Shown here: positions 1 to 7,441 of the stretch, one piece after another
Position numbering within the stretch: the first letter of the stretch is position 1
How the letters are laid out: every line of letters starts with the position of its first letter
Origin: Clostridiales bacterium
GTDB lineage: Bacteria; Bacillota; Clostridia; Lachnospirales; Lachnospiraceae
Length of the DNA stretch: 64,000 bases
Assembly: GCA_020859985.1 (NCBI GenBank)
Contig: JAJBVD010000068.1
Coordinates: 1-64,000 of the forward strand
Direction: 5' to 3'
The notes under the pieces: generated by a model
Seen by the model: the letters and a program-made list of their open reading frames with translations, nothing else
Databases searched by the model: none
Told to the model about the DNA's origin: nothing
Translations under genes and position numbers: made by a program

Positions 1-104
1 TTGAAGTGAAGTCCTCAATCGGAGCAAGGGCTGATCTGGGGAGACCGACTACAACGGCGAGGGAAAATAAAGAGAGATTTATGGAGTATTTATGTTTAGA
101 ATAA
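1..104 (+). CDS. Phosphonopyruvate decarboxylase, C-terminal end (partial)
   Basis: An open frame runs in from the left edge in frame 3 and stops at the TAA at 102-104, leaving 33 codons. The last residues include DLGRPTTT followed by a basic residue, ENKE and FMEYL. I recognise this as the C-terminal signature of phosphonopyruvate decarboxylases, thiamine diphosphate enzymes that make phosphonoacetaldehyde for 2-aminoethylphosphonate. The stop is 27 nt before the flippase ATG, so the two are probably co-transcribed. The call rests on a short tail, so another thiamine-diphosphate decarboxylase of the same superfamily is possible. Confidence 0.62.
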   Translation, partial: EVKSSIGARADLGRPTTTARENKERFMEYLCLE

Positions 105-131
105 AAGCGCTGAAAGGATGATGTATGCCAA

Positions 132-1601
132 ATGGGGAGACAAAAATCACTTGTAAATAACGTCATATTTAATTTCGCTAAAACCTTGTCTTCGCTCATT
201 TTCCCGGTTATTACATTTGCATATTGCTCCCGCATATTAGGCGCGGATGGGATCGGAAAAGCGAATTTCGCAAAGTCAGTGATTTCTTATTTTACAATGG
301 TTGCCATGCTGGGCATGAATTATTATGGTACCAGAGAGGCCGCAAAGGTACGCGATGACAGGGAGAAACTGAGCCATTTTGCACAGGAAATGCTGGTTAT
401 CAATGGCTGCTCTACTGTGGTTGCGTATCTTGCTTTCGTGGTATCGTTATTTTTAGTAAAAAAGTTTCAGGATTATACGCTTCTTCTGCTGGTCAACAGC
501 GCATCGATCGTACTGATGGGGCTGGGAATGGAATGGCTTTATCAGGCGGTGGAGGAATACCGCTATATTGCCCTGAGGTCCATGCTCTTTCAGGTAGTTG
601 CACTGGTGATTATGTTTATTACGGTAAGGGATGCGGATGATGTGGTAAGCTATGCATTTGTGACTATGCTGGCATCCTCTGGTTCTTATGTGTTGAATTT
701 TATTAACAGCAGGAAGTATATTGATTTTCGAAAGCACGGAAAATGGCATTTCCGTGGGCATTTAAAACCCATTTTCTGGCTTTTTGCCATGGCGGTATCG
801 ATCGAACTTTATACGGTCTTGGATTCTACGATGTTGGGATTCATTAAGGATGATACGGCTGTTGGCATTTATACGGCGGCAGTTAAGATTAATAAGATTG
901 TAAACAGCCTGATTACCTCTCTGGGTGTCGTGCTGATTCCGCGGCTTTCCTATTACGTCGGCAGCGGAGAAGAAACAAAAATGAAGGAGCTGATAAAAAA
1001 GGCGTATCAGTATGTGTTTTTGTTTTCGGTTCCTGCCTGTCTCGGATTATTTATGCTGAGTGATGAGATTGTGCTGCTGTTCAGTGGAAGCGGGTTCGAA
1101 TCGGCCGGATTTACAATGAGACTGTTGACACCGATTGTTCTGGTGATACCGTTCAGTGTGGTCACAAATCAGCAGACTTTTGTGCCGATGGGAAAGGAAA
1201 AACTGATTATCATTTCGACTTGCACAGGAGCCATTGTAAATCTTACGTTGAATTCCATACTGATTCCGCGGTATGCGGAAAATGGTGCTGCGATTGCTAC
1301 AGTGGTAGCAGAATCAGCGGTGGCTGTGGTCTGTTATATCAATGCAAGACGGACTCTGGGCATCCGTGAGATTTTTTCGGGATATTATCAATATTGGATT
1401 GCGGCAATCCCGATTCTTGTGATTGGCGGGATTCTGGAACAGGTACAAATGAATTACGTACTGCGCATGGTTCTTGTTATGGGTATTTCTGCGACTGCTT
1501 ATTTTGGGATTTTGTATTTGTTTAAAAATGCATACTTTATTGAAGCTTTGAAAATTGTGAAAGAAAAAATTTTTAATCAATGTAATGATAAATGTGTATA
1601 A
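132..1601 (+). CDS. Polysaccharide flippase (Wzx/MATE-like, polysaccharide biosynthesis family)
   Basis: The 489-residue protein is almost entirely hydrophobic, with about 12-14 predicted membrane segments. The opening SLVNNVIFNFAKTLSS and the early GxxGIGKANFA-type segment are typical of polysaccharide biosynthesis flippases, which move undecaprenyl-linked repeat units across the membrane. The length matches the family. The ATG at 132 follows an AAAGG-like site about 12 nt upstream. It lies between a phosphonate gene and licD, so it probably exports the glycan made by this locus. Confidence 0.9.
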   Translation: MGRQKSLVNNVIFNFAKTLSSLIFPVITFAYCSRILGADGIGKANFAKSVISYFTMVAMLGMNYYGTREAAKVRDDREKLSHFAQEMLVINGCSTVVAYLAFVVSLFLVKKFQDYTLLLLVNSASIVLMGLGMEWLYQAVEEYRYIALRSMLFQVVALVIMFITVRDADDVVSYAFVTMLASSGSYVLNFINSRKYIDFRKHGKWHFRGHLKPIFWLFAMAVSIELYTVLDSTMLGFIKDDTAVGIYTAAVKINKIVNSLITSLGVVLIPRLSYYVGSGEETKMKELIKKAYQYVFLFSVPACLGLFMLSDEIVLLFSGSGFESAGFTMRLLTPIVLVIPFSVVTNQQTFVPMGKEKLIIISTCTGAIVNLTLNSILIPRYAENGAAIATVVAESAVAVVCYINARRTLGIREIFSGYYQYWIAAIPILVIGGILEQVQMNYVLRMVLVMGISATAYFGILYLFKNAYFIEALKIVKEKIFNQCNDKCV

Positions 1602-1624
1602 AGATGAAATGAGGGAATCAGATA

Positions 1625-2428
1625 ATGAAGGAAATAACTCAGCTTGAAGAACTTAAACAAATTGAACTTGAAATCATGAAGAAAATACATAAATTTTGCG
1701 TGGATAATAACATTACATATTTTCTTTCTTATGGAACATTAATTGGTGCAATTCGCCACCAAGGCTTTATACCATGGGACGATGATATAGATATTGAAAT
1801 GTTTAGAGAAGATTATAATAAATTCTGTGCTTTATTTCCAAATGTGGAATCAGAATTAGGGTTAGAACTCGTTAATCACAAAACCAAAAGATATTTAGGG
1901 AGACCAATGTCTAAGGTTATAGATATAAGGACGGAATTAATTGAACTTGGATTTTCCGGTGATGATAAATTAGGTGTATTTATTGATATTTGGCCTATAG
2001 ATGGAGTAAGGAAAAACAAGTATCGTCAACTTTTCTTTACGATTAGATATGGTTTTTTGAAAAAACTTTTATATGCAAATATTTCAATTCCGCCAGACAA
2101 ACAAAATCTTAATGCATTCATAAAGCAATGTTTAAAACCATTTTCCCGTTGGCCATCGAATAAAAAGAAAGTTGAAATTATGGATAAAATTGCTTCTAAC
2201 ATAGATATAAATGAATCAGATGAAGTGGCCTGTTATGCTGTTTCGAGTAAAATAATTTATAAAAAAGATGATTATTATTCGGCTGTTTTAGTTCATTTTG
2301 AGGATGCGGATTTTTTTGCCCCTATAGGTTATGATAAAATTCTGCGAAAATATTATGGTAATTATATGGAATTGCCTCCAGTGGATGAGCAAGTTCCGCA
2401 TCATATCTGTGGTATTTATTGGAAATAA
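1625..2428 (+). CDS. LicD-family phosphotransferase
   Basis: The 267-residue protein has the LicD signature near the N-terminus (SYGTLIGAIRHQGFIPWDDD at about residues 35-54), followed by an acidic metal-binding stretch. LicD proteins transfer phosphocholine or related phospho-substituents from a CDP-activated donor to surface sugars. The gene is clearly more AT-rich than its neighbours and uses many AAA, AAT and ATA codons, which suggests separate acquisition. It starts 23 nt after the flippase stop. With a phosphonopyruvate decarboxylase tail upstream, transfer of an aminoethylphosphonate-type group is plausible, but that is inference. Confidence 0.85.
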   Translation: MKEITQLEELKQIELEIMKKIHKFCVDNNITYFLSYGTLIGAIRHQGFIPWDDDIDIEMFREDYNKFCALFPNVESELGLELVNHKTKRYLGRPMSKVIDIRTELIELGFSGDDKLGVFIDIWPIDGVRKNKYRQLFFTIRYGFLKKLLYANISIPPDKQNLNAFIKQCLKPFSRWPSNKKKVEIMDKIASNIDINESDEVACYAVSSKIIYKKDDYYSAVLVHFEDADFFAPIGYDKILRKYYGNYMELPPVDEQVPHHICGIYWK

Positions 2429-2783
2429 GAATACGACTATATAATGTTTGATTTCCAACTTAATTATAAAACGGAAAAATCACCCACGAAAATGGGAGAT
2501 TCAGGTTTTGAAATATTGCCAATATTGTATTGAAATAAATTTGATATTGGTAATGGGAGAAATTCTGGAATGAGTGTATATGTATCATGCGTTATGGAAG
2601 GTTCTCGTCATAGGGAGTTCTATGATGAATTAAATTGGATTTTTATATATTTGTAAAAAAAGTCATACTTTCTAGAGGCGCCAGATATCGAAAAAGCTAA
2701 GATTCCACATAAAGACAGTGCCGATAATGCAGGAATAAAATAGCTGACATGGATAAAACAGGAACAAAAACAATTGAAGGATT
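2429..2783. other. AT-rich intergenic stretch, probably decayed coding DNA
   Basis: These 355 bases contain no convincing gene. A 28-codon open frame starts at about 2571 and a short open run at about 2677-2743 ends in TAG, but neither resembles a family I know. The base composition continues that of licD, so this may be the remains of a further transferred gene. Confidence 0.4.
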
Positions 2784-3752
2784 ATGAGAACAACATTAGT
2801 GATCATGGCGGCCGGTCTCGGCAGCCGATACCAATCAAATAAGAACATATCTGCTATTAAACAGCTGGAGCCGATTGGGCTGCATGGCGAGCTTATGATT
2901 GATTTTTCAATTCATGATGCGATTGAAGCGGGATTTAAGCGCATTATTTTTGTTATCCGTCCGGACATCAAGGCAGATTTTAAAGAGAGAATTGGAGAAC
3001 GGATTGAGAAGATTGGCGCACGGTTTGGTGTGGAGGTTGATTATTGCTTTCAGAGAGCGGAGAATTTGCCAGTCGTTGATGAAAGTCCTATACAGGTTCC
3101 GGATGGAAGAGTGAAACCATGGGGGACAGGGCAGGCTGTTCTCGCGGCAAAAGATTTGATTTATGGGCCATTTGCTGTTATTAATGCGGATGACTATTAT
3201 GGTAAGGAAGCGTTTCGGAAGATCCATGACTGGCTGGTTCTTGAGCATGCAGAAAATGCGATTGCTATGGCAGGATTCAATTTAAAGAATACACTGTCGG
3301 ATCATGGAGGTGTGACGAGGGGGCTATGTAAAGTGGCTGTCGGTCATACTCATGTGTTGGATGTTGTTGAAACAAGTGGGATTGTGAAGATGGCGGATGG
3401 TGGCGCTTCAGCGGATGGAATAGCATTGGATCCGGATGGTTTTGTTTCTATGAATTTCTGGGGCTTTGCCGCGAAAGAGAATCAAAAGCCATGGTATATG
3501 GAAATGCTGGAAAAAGGTTTTGTTGATTTTTTTAGAACGGAAGTTTCATCCAATCCACTTAAGGCAGAATACCTTCTTCCTACTCATATTGGGGCGCTGC
3601 TTCGGGCGGGCAAAGTTACGGTAAAACTGTTGGAGACGGCGGATATGTGGTTTGGGGTTACATATCCGGAAGATAAGGCGGCTGTGGTTGAGAGTATTCG
3701 TGGACTGATTGATAGTGGTGTATATGAAGAAGAATTGTATTCAGATTTGTAA
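2784..3752 (+). CDS. Sugar-phosphate nucleotidyltransferase
   Basis: The 322-residue protein opens with the nucleotidyltransferase signature (VIMAAGLGSRY at residues 6-16). It has the GTGQAVLAAKD substrate loop near residue 113 and the metal-binding NADDYYGKEAF near 133-143. Such enzymes join a sugar 1-phosphate to an NTP to form an activated sugar. This long subfamily is often found in capsule and choline/phospho-modification loci. It precedes the heptose genes and is probably in the same transcript. The sugar and nucleotide cannot be read from the sequence. Confidence 0.85.
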   Translation: MRTTLVIMAAGLGSRYQSNKNISAIKQLEPIGLHGELMIDFSIHDAIEAGFKRIIFVIRPDIKADFKERIGERIEKIGARFGVEVDYCFQRAENLPVVDESPIQVPDGRVKPWGTGQAVLAAKDLIYGPFAVINADDYYGKEAFRKIHDWLVLEHAENAIAMAGFNLKNTLSDHGGVTRGLCKVAVGHTHVLDVVETSGIVKMADGGASADGIALDPDGFVSMNFWGFAAKENQKPWYMEMLEKGFVDFFRTEVSSNPLKAEYLLPTHIGALLRAGKVTVKLLETADMWFGVTYPEDKAAVVESIRGLIDSGVYEEELYSDL

Positions 3753-3954
3753 TTCATATAGGTTTTTTAGGAAATTCTGAAGGAAGATTTGGCATACTGA
3801 AACAGCAGTTGTTCGATTTGCGTTACAGCAGGGTTCGAAGATGCTGCAGAAGTAAATCGTTCGACTAATTACGAGTATATGTGATTAAAGATAAGATTCT
3901 CAATGCAGGCTCTTATTTTGTGGGAAAAGGAATTGCTTTGTAAGGAGCAGGTAG

Positions 3955-4638
3955 ATGCGAACAATACAGAAGAATTTTGATGATTGCCTTAACTCAAAAC
4001 AACAGCATCATGTAGATAATTTGCTTTCCCGTTATCCGGCATTATGCTCATGTGAAGAGGATATTGTAAAGGCATATCTTATCATGGAGCATTCTTACAC
4101 AGATGGAGGCAAGCTGCTGATTGCTGGTAATGGTGGTTCTGCTGCTGATTCTGAGCATATTGCGGGTGAACTGATGAAGCGGTTTAAATCACCGCGCCCG
4201 GTTTCGGCGGAATTTGCTGAAAAGCTGATTGCAGCTGATTCAGTGCGTGGGGCAACGCTTGCGAAGAATCTGGAGTGTGGTCTGATGGCGATTCCGTTAG
4301 TTGCACATGAGGCTTTGACAACAGCCTATATTAACGATGTGGATGGACTGGGAGTGTTTGCGCAGCAGCTGTTTGGCTATGGACGTGCGGGCGATGTTTT
4401 TCTTGGAATCTCAACGTCCGGAAACAGTAAAAATATCATGAATGCGGCTGTGGTAGCGCGTGCTTCCGGAATTAAAGTAATCGGTCTGACCGGAGCCGAT
4501 GGCGGTGAACTTGCTGAATTTGCTGATGTGGCAGTGAAAGTACCGGAGCAGGAGACTTATATGGTGCAGGAATTACATCTTCCCGTATACCATTGCTGGT
4601 GCTTGATGCTGGAGGAGCATTTTTTCGGGCAGGCATAA
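3955..4638 (+). CDS. gmhA: Phosphoheptose isomerase-like SIS-domain protein
   Basis: The 227-residue SIS-domain protein has the phosphosugar-binding motif AGNGGSAADSEHIAGEL at about residues 57-73 and GISTSGNSKN near 146-155. GmhA converts sedoheptulose 7-phosphate to D-glycero-D-manno-heptose 7-phosphate. The family is usually about 190-200 residues, so this one is slightly long. The start follows GGAGCAGGTAG. The stop is next to the fused HddC/GmhB gene, which supports a heptose role. Confidence 0.87.
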   Translation: MRTIQKNFDDCLNSKQQHHVDNLLSRYPALCSCEEDIVKAYLIMEHSYTDGGKLLIAGNGGSAADSEHIAGELMKRFKSPRPVSAEFAEKLIAADSVRGATLAKNLECGLMAIPLVAHEALTTAYINDVDGLGVFAQQLFGYGRAGDVFLGISTSGNSKNIMNAAVVARASGIKVIGLTGADGGELAEFADVAVKVPEQETYMVQELHLPVYHCWCLMLEEHFFGQA

Positions 4639-4662
4639 TTGGAAAGACAGGAAAAAGTATTT

Positions 4663-5979
4663 ATGAAAACTGTAATTATGGCGGGAGGCAAGGGAACAAG
4701 GATTTCTTATGTTGCATCGGACATTCCCAAACCGATGATTAAAATTGATGGGATGCCTGTGTTAGAAAGGGAGCTTATTAACCTTCGTGATCAAGGCTTT
4801 AAGGATATTATCATTACGGTTAGCCATCTTGGAAATATTATTATGGATTATTTTGGAGATGGAAGCGGGAAATCGCCAATTACAGGGGAAGGGTTTGGCG
4901 TAAAAATCCAATATTTTGTCGAGGAAGTACCTCTGGGGAACGCTGGGGCACTGTTTCAACTGAAGGACGAACTCAATGAGGATTTTCTGCTGCTGAACGC
5001 GGATGCAGTTTTCGATATTGATTTTAATCGGATGGTAAAATTTCATAAGGAAAAAGGTGCTCTGGTAACGCTTTTTACCCATCCAAATTCCCATCCGTAT
5101 GACAGCGGACTGATTATTGCAGGGGAAAATGGGAACGTGAAGCAATGGCTGACGAAGGAAGACGAACGTCCACAATACTATAGGAACAGGGTGAATGCCG
5201 GGCTTCATGTGATTAATCCGAAAGTATTGGACATAGAAATCAAAACTCCGAAGATTGATCTGGATCGTCAGATTCTGAAACCCTTGGCTGGAACAGGACA
5301 GATGTTTTGTTATGACAGTCCGGAGTATGTGAAAGACATGGGGACCCCGGAGCGATATTATTCTGTGATGGAGGATTTTAGGGCCGGACGGGTGACAGCC
5401 AGAAATCTTCGTAATAAGCAAAAAGCGGTGTTTCTGGATCGTGATGGCACGATAAACAAGTACGTTGGTTTTTTAAGGGATATAGATGATTTTGAATTGA
5501 TTCCGGATGTCGCAAAGGCTGTCAAAATGATAAATGAAAGTGGTTATCTTGCTATTGTAGTGACGAATCAGCCTGTTCTGGCCAGAGGTGAAGTGACATT
5601 TGACCAGCTGCAGCAGATTCATAATAAAATGGAGACCTTACTTGGCCTTGAGGGAGCCTGGCTGGATGGTATTTATTTTTGCCCGCATCATCCGCACAGT
5701 GGCTATGCTGGTGAAGTCCCGGAGCTGAAAATGAATTGCGAATGCAGAAAACCAAAGCCGGGGATGCTGTTGCAGGCAGCGGAAGATTTTAATATTGATT
5801 TGTCCAAATCCTGGATGGTTGGTGATGGTGAGAATGATATAGCTGCTGGAAAAAACGCGGGCTGTCACGCGGCGCTTCTTATTGGTGATGGTACGGATTG
5901 TAAAAAAGGATATGACTTTGGACAGACAACAACGTGTGATACGTTAGTAGAGTTTGTGAAGGAAAGAATCGTAGACTGA
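4663..5979 (+). CDS. Fusion: heptose-1-phosphate nucleotidyltransferase plus heptose bisphosphate phosphatase
   Basis: From the ATG at 4663 the protein is 438 residues. Residues 1-235 form an HddC/RmlA-type nucleotidyltransferase (MAGGKGTRI near the start, then a LLNADAVFDID metal site). Residues 248-438 form a HAD phosphatase of the GmhB type (VFLDRDGTINKYVG, a Cys/His zinc-like cluster including CPHHPHS and CECRKPKPG, and GDGENDIAAG). In the heptose pathway these are steps three and four, flanking no kinase here. A TTG at 4639 is in frame, but 4663 has AGGAAA upstream and begins at the conserved fold. The HddA-type kinase is not in the window. Confidence 0.87.
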   Translation: MKTVIMAGGKGTRISYVASDIPKPMIKIDGMPVLERELINLRDQGFKDIIITVSHLGNIIMDYFGDGSGKSPITGEGFGVKIQYFVEEVPLGNAGALFQLKDELNEDFLLLNADAVFDIDFNRMVKFHKEKGALVTLFTHPNSHPYDSGLIIAGENGNVKQWLTKEDERPQYYRNRVNAGLHVINPKVLDIEIKTPKIDLDRQILKPLAGTGQMFCYDSPEYVKDMGTPERYYSVMEDFRAGRVTARNLRNKQKAVFLDRDGTINKYVGFLRDIDDFELIPDVAKAVKMINESGYLAIVVTNQPVLARGEVTFDQLQQIHNKMETLLGLEGAWLDGIYFCPHHPHSGYAGEVPELKMNCECRKPKPGMLLQAAEDFNIDLSKSWMVGDGENDIAAGKNAGCHAALLIGDGTDCKKGYDFGQTTTCDTLVEFVKERIVD

Positions 5980-6001
5980 GAAAAAAGCGATAATGCCACG
6001 A

Positions 6002-6040
6002 TTTGTGTCATTGCTTTTATAAAAAGCTCGTCACAAATTT
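6002..6040 (+). other. Conserved nested hairpin before rpn copy 1
   Basis: ATTTGTG pairs with CACAAAT around an inner perfect stem, GCTTTT/AAAAGC with an ATA loop. A second inverted repeat (CGTTTCTATA against TATAGAGACG, one mismatch) lies at 6051-6086. Both structures recur before copy 2. They lie upstream of the promoter and may be the terminator of the preceding gene or a regulatory or recombination site. Confidence 0.5.
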
Positions 6041-6095
6041 TTGCCTGAAACGTTTCTATATATAGGATGAACTTTTATAGAGACGAGATCGGCAC

Positions 6096-6124
6096 TTGCA
6101 GGGCATTGTATTTTGGCCTATAAT
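6096..6124 (+). promoter_or_regulatory. Promoter of rpn copy 1
   Basis: A TTGCAG -35 and a perfect TATAAT -10 are separated by 17 bases. They lie 76 bases before the ATG at 6200. Confidence 0.65.
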
Positions 6125-6199
6125 AAATCAGTACAGTACCGAAAGTAAACTATGGGAGGGATTCCGAAGAGTCTATCAATAGTTTACGGAGGTGCAAGG

Positions 6200-7150
6200 A
6201 TGCAGAAGAAAAAGAAAGAAGTTGCGTTGCCTGAAGGTGCGGGAAGCGGAGGAACCACCGGGGCGGTGAAACACAAGGCCAAGGACAGCGTGTTTACGGA
6301 TCTGTTCAGGGATAGGAGGTACCTGCTTCAACTCTATCAGGCGCTTCACCCGGAAGACAAGATGGTGACTGAGGATTCCCTGACAGACATTACGATTAAT
6401 AATGTGCTTGTCAATGGGCAGTACAATGATCTTGGTTTCATGGTTAATGGGAAGCTGATGATTTTGGTCGAAGCGCAGTCTACGTGGACAATGAATATTA
6501 TTGTGAGAGCGTTGCTATATTATGCACAGTCGCTGCAGGAACATCTGGACAGGGAGGGTGCAGACTTATATGGCAGCCGGAAAGTGAATTTGCCGGAATC
6601 AGAGTTGTATGTGATTTATACCGGGGAACGGGTGAACCGTCCGCAAGAGATTTCTCTTATGGAAGAGTTTTTTAAGGGCAGAAGCTCGGCGGTTGACGTG
6701 AAAGTGAATATGCTTTATGGTACAGTGAATCCGCAGCAGACAGACGGCGAGGATATTATCGGTCAGTATGTCATTTTTACGAAAGTGTTCAATGAACAGA
6801 TACGATTGCATGGCAGGATATTGGAAGCTGTATCGGAGACGATCCGAATTTGCAAAGATCAGAATGTTTTGAAAGCGTATCTGGCTTCACGGGAGAAGGA
6901 GGTAACTACAATGATGATGGATTTATATGATCAGGACCGTATTTTGGAGATTCATATTGCAAGTGAGAAGAAGATAGCGGCAGAGGAAGAGAAGAAGAAA
7001 GCAGAAAAGGAAGCATTGGAAAAAGAGGAAGCAGATATATGGCGGCTGTTGAAACTAGGGAAATTGTCAGTTGAGGAGATTGCGGACTGCAAGGCAGTTT
7101 CTGTGCAAAGGGTACGTGAAATTGAAGCCGGTATGCTTCAGGAAGCGTAA
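6200..7150 (+). CDS. Rpn-family PD-(D/E)XK nuclease / putative transposase, copy 1
   Basis: 316 residues from the ATG at 6200, chosen because ACGGAGGTGCAAGG lies just upstream. An in-frame ATG at 6152 has a poorer context. The N-terminal two thirds carry the Rpn/PDDEXK_2 pattern: KDSVFTDLFRD, then an acidic residue in ITINNVLVNGQYNDLGF, then ILVEAQSTWTMN, which supplies the catalytic (D/E)xQ/K strand. Rpn proteins are DNA endonucleases first described as recombination-promoting and later linked to phage defence. A Lys/Glu-rich coiled coil (about 250-280) and a small HTH-like end (VEEIADCKAVSVQRVREIE) finish the protein. It is the first of two tandem copies. Confidence 0.85.
   Translation: MQKKKKEVALPEGAGSGGTTGAVKHKAKDSVFTDLFRDRRYLLQLYQALHPEDKMVTEDSLTDITINNVLVNGQYNDLGFMVNGKLMILVEAQSTWTMNIIVRALLYYAQSLQEHLDREGADLYGSRKVNLPESELYVIYTGERVNRPQEISLMEEFFKGRSSAVDVKVNMLYGTVNPQQTDGEDIIGQYVIFTKVFNEQIRLHGRILEAVSETIRICKDQNVLKAYLASREKEVTTMMMDLYDQDRILEIHIASEKKIAAEEEKKKAEKEALEKEEADIWRLLKLGKLSVEEIADCKAVSVQRVREIEAGMLQEA
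6911..7150 (+). CDS. Candidate internal in-frame small protein, RpnS-like (copy 1)
   Basis: Inside the rpn frame a perfect AAGGAGGT (6896-6903) stands 7 bases before an in-frame ATG at 6911, which is followed by two more ATG codons. Translation from here gives a 79-residue protein with the coiled coil and HTH-like end but without the nuclease domain. In described Rpn systems an intragenic small protein made from the 3' end blocks the full-length toxin. The site is seen directly; the antitoxin role is inferred. Confidence 0.6.
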   Translation: MMMDLYDQDRILEIHIASEKKIAAEEEKKKAEKEALEKEEADIWRLLKLGKLSVEEIADCKAVSVQRVREIEAGMLQEA

Positions 7151-7342
7151 ATATTTGTGATGTGTTTTTCACACCATATAATACTAAGGATTTTCTGTTT
7201 AGCGACTTCATTGTAGTGATTATGTTCTTCATTTTCCAAATGCCACGATTTGTGTCATTGCTTTTATAAAAAGCTCGTCACAAATCCTTGCCAGAAACGT
7301 TTCTATATATAGGATGAACTTCTATAGAGACGGGATCGGCAC

Positions 7343-7371
7343 TTGCAGGGCATTGTGTTTTGACCTATAAT
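7343..7371 (+). promoter_or_regulatory. Promoter of rpn copy 2
   Basis: The same TTGCAG-N17-TATAAT arrangement as in copy 1. Each copy therefore has its own promoter. Confidence 0.65.
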
Positions 7372-7441
7372 ACAGCTGTACCGAAAGTAAACTATGGGAG
7401 GAATTCCGAAGAGTCTATCAATAGTTTACGGAGGTGCAAGG

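Larger units (their letters stand above)
5992..7150 (+). repeat. Tandem duplication, copy 1 (rpn unit with leader)
   Basis: About 1.16 kb that recurs with few changes at 7239-8392. The repeat includes the leader hairpins, the promoter, the whole gene and the internal start site. The open frames lie exactly 1242 bases apart. Only the segment 7009-7105 is unrelated between the copies. Confidence 0.93.

Noticed and set aside
3753-3954. Short frame ending in NAGSYFVGKGIAL as a remnant of a heptose kinase
   Set aside because: About 20 codons with no recognisable motif; too short to assign.
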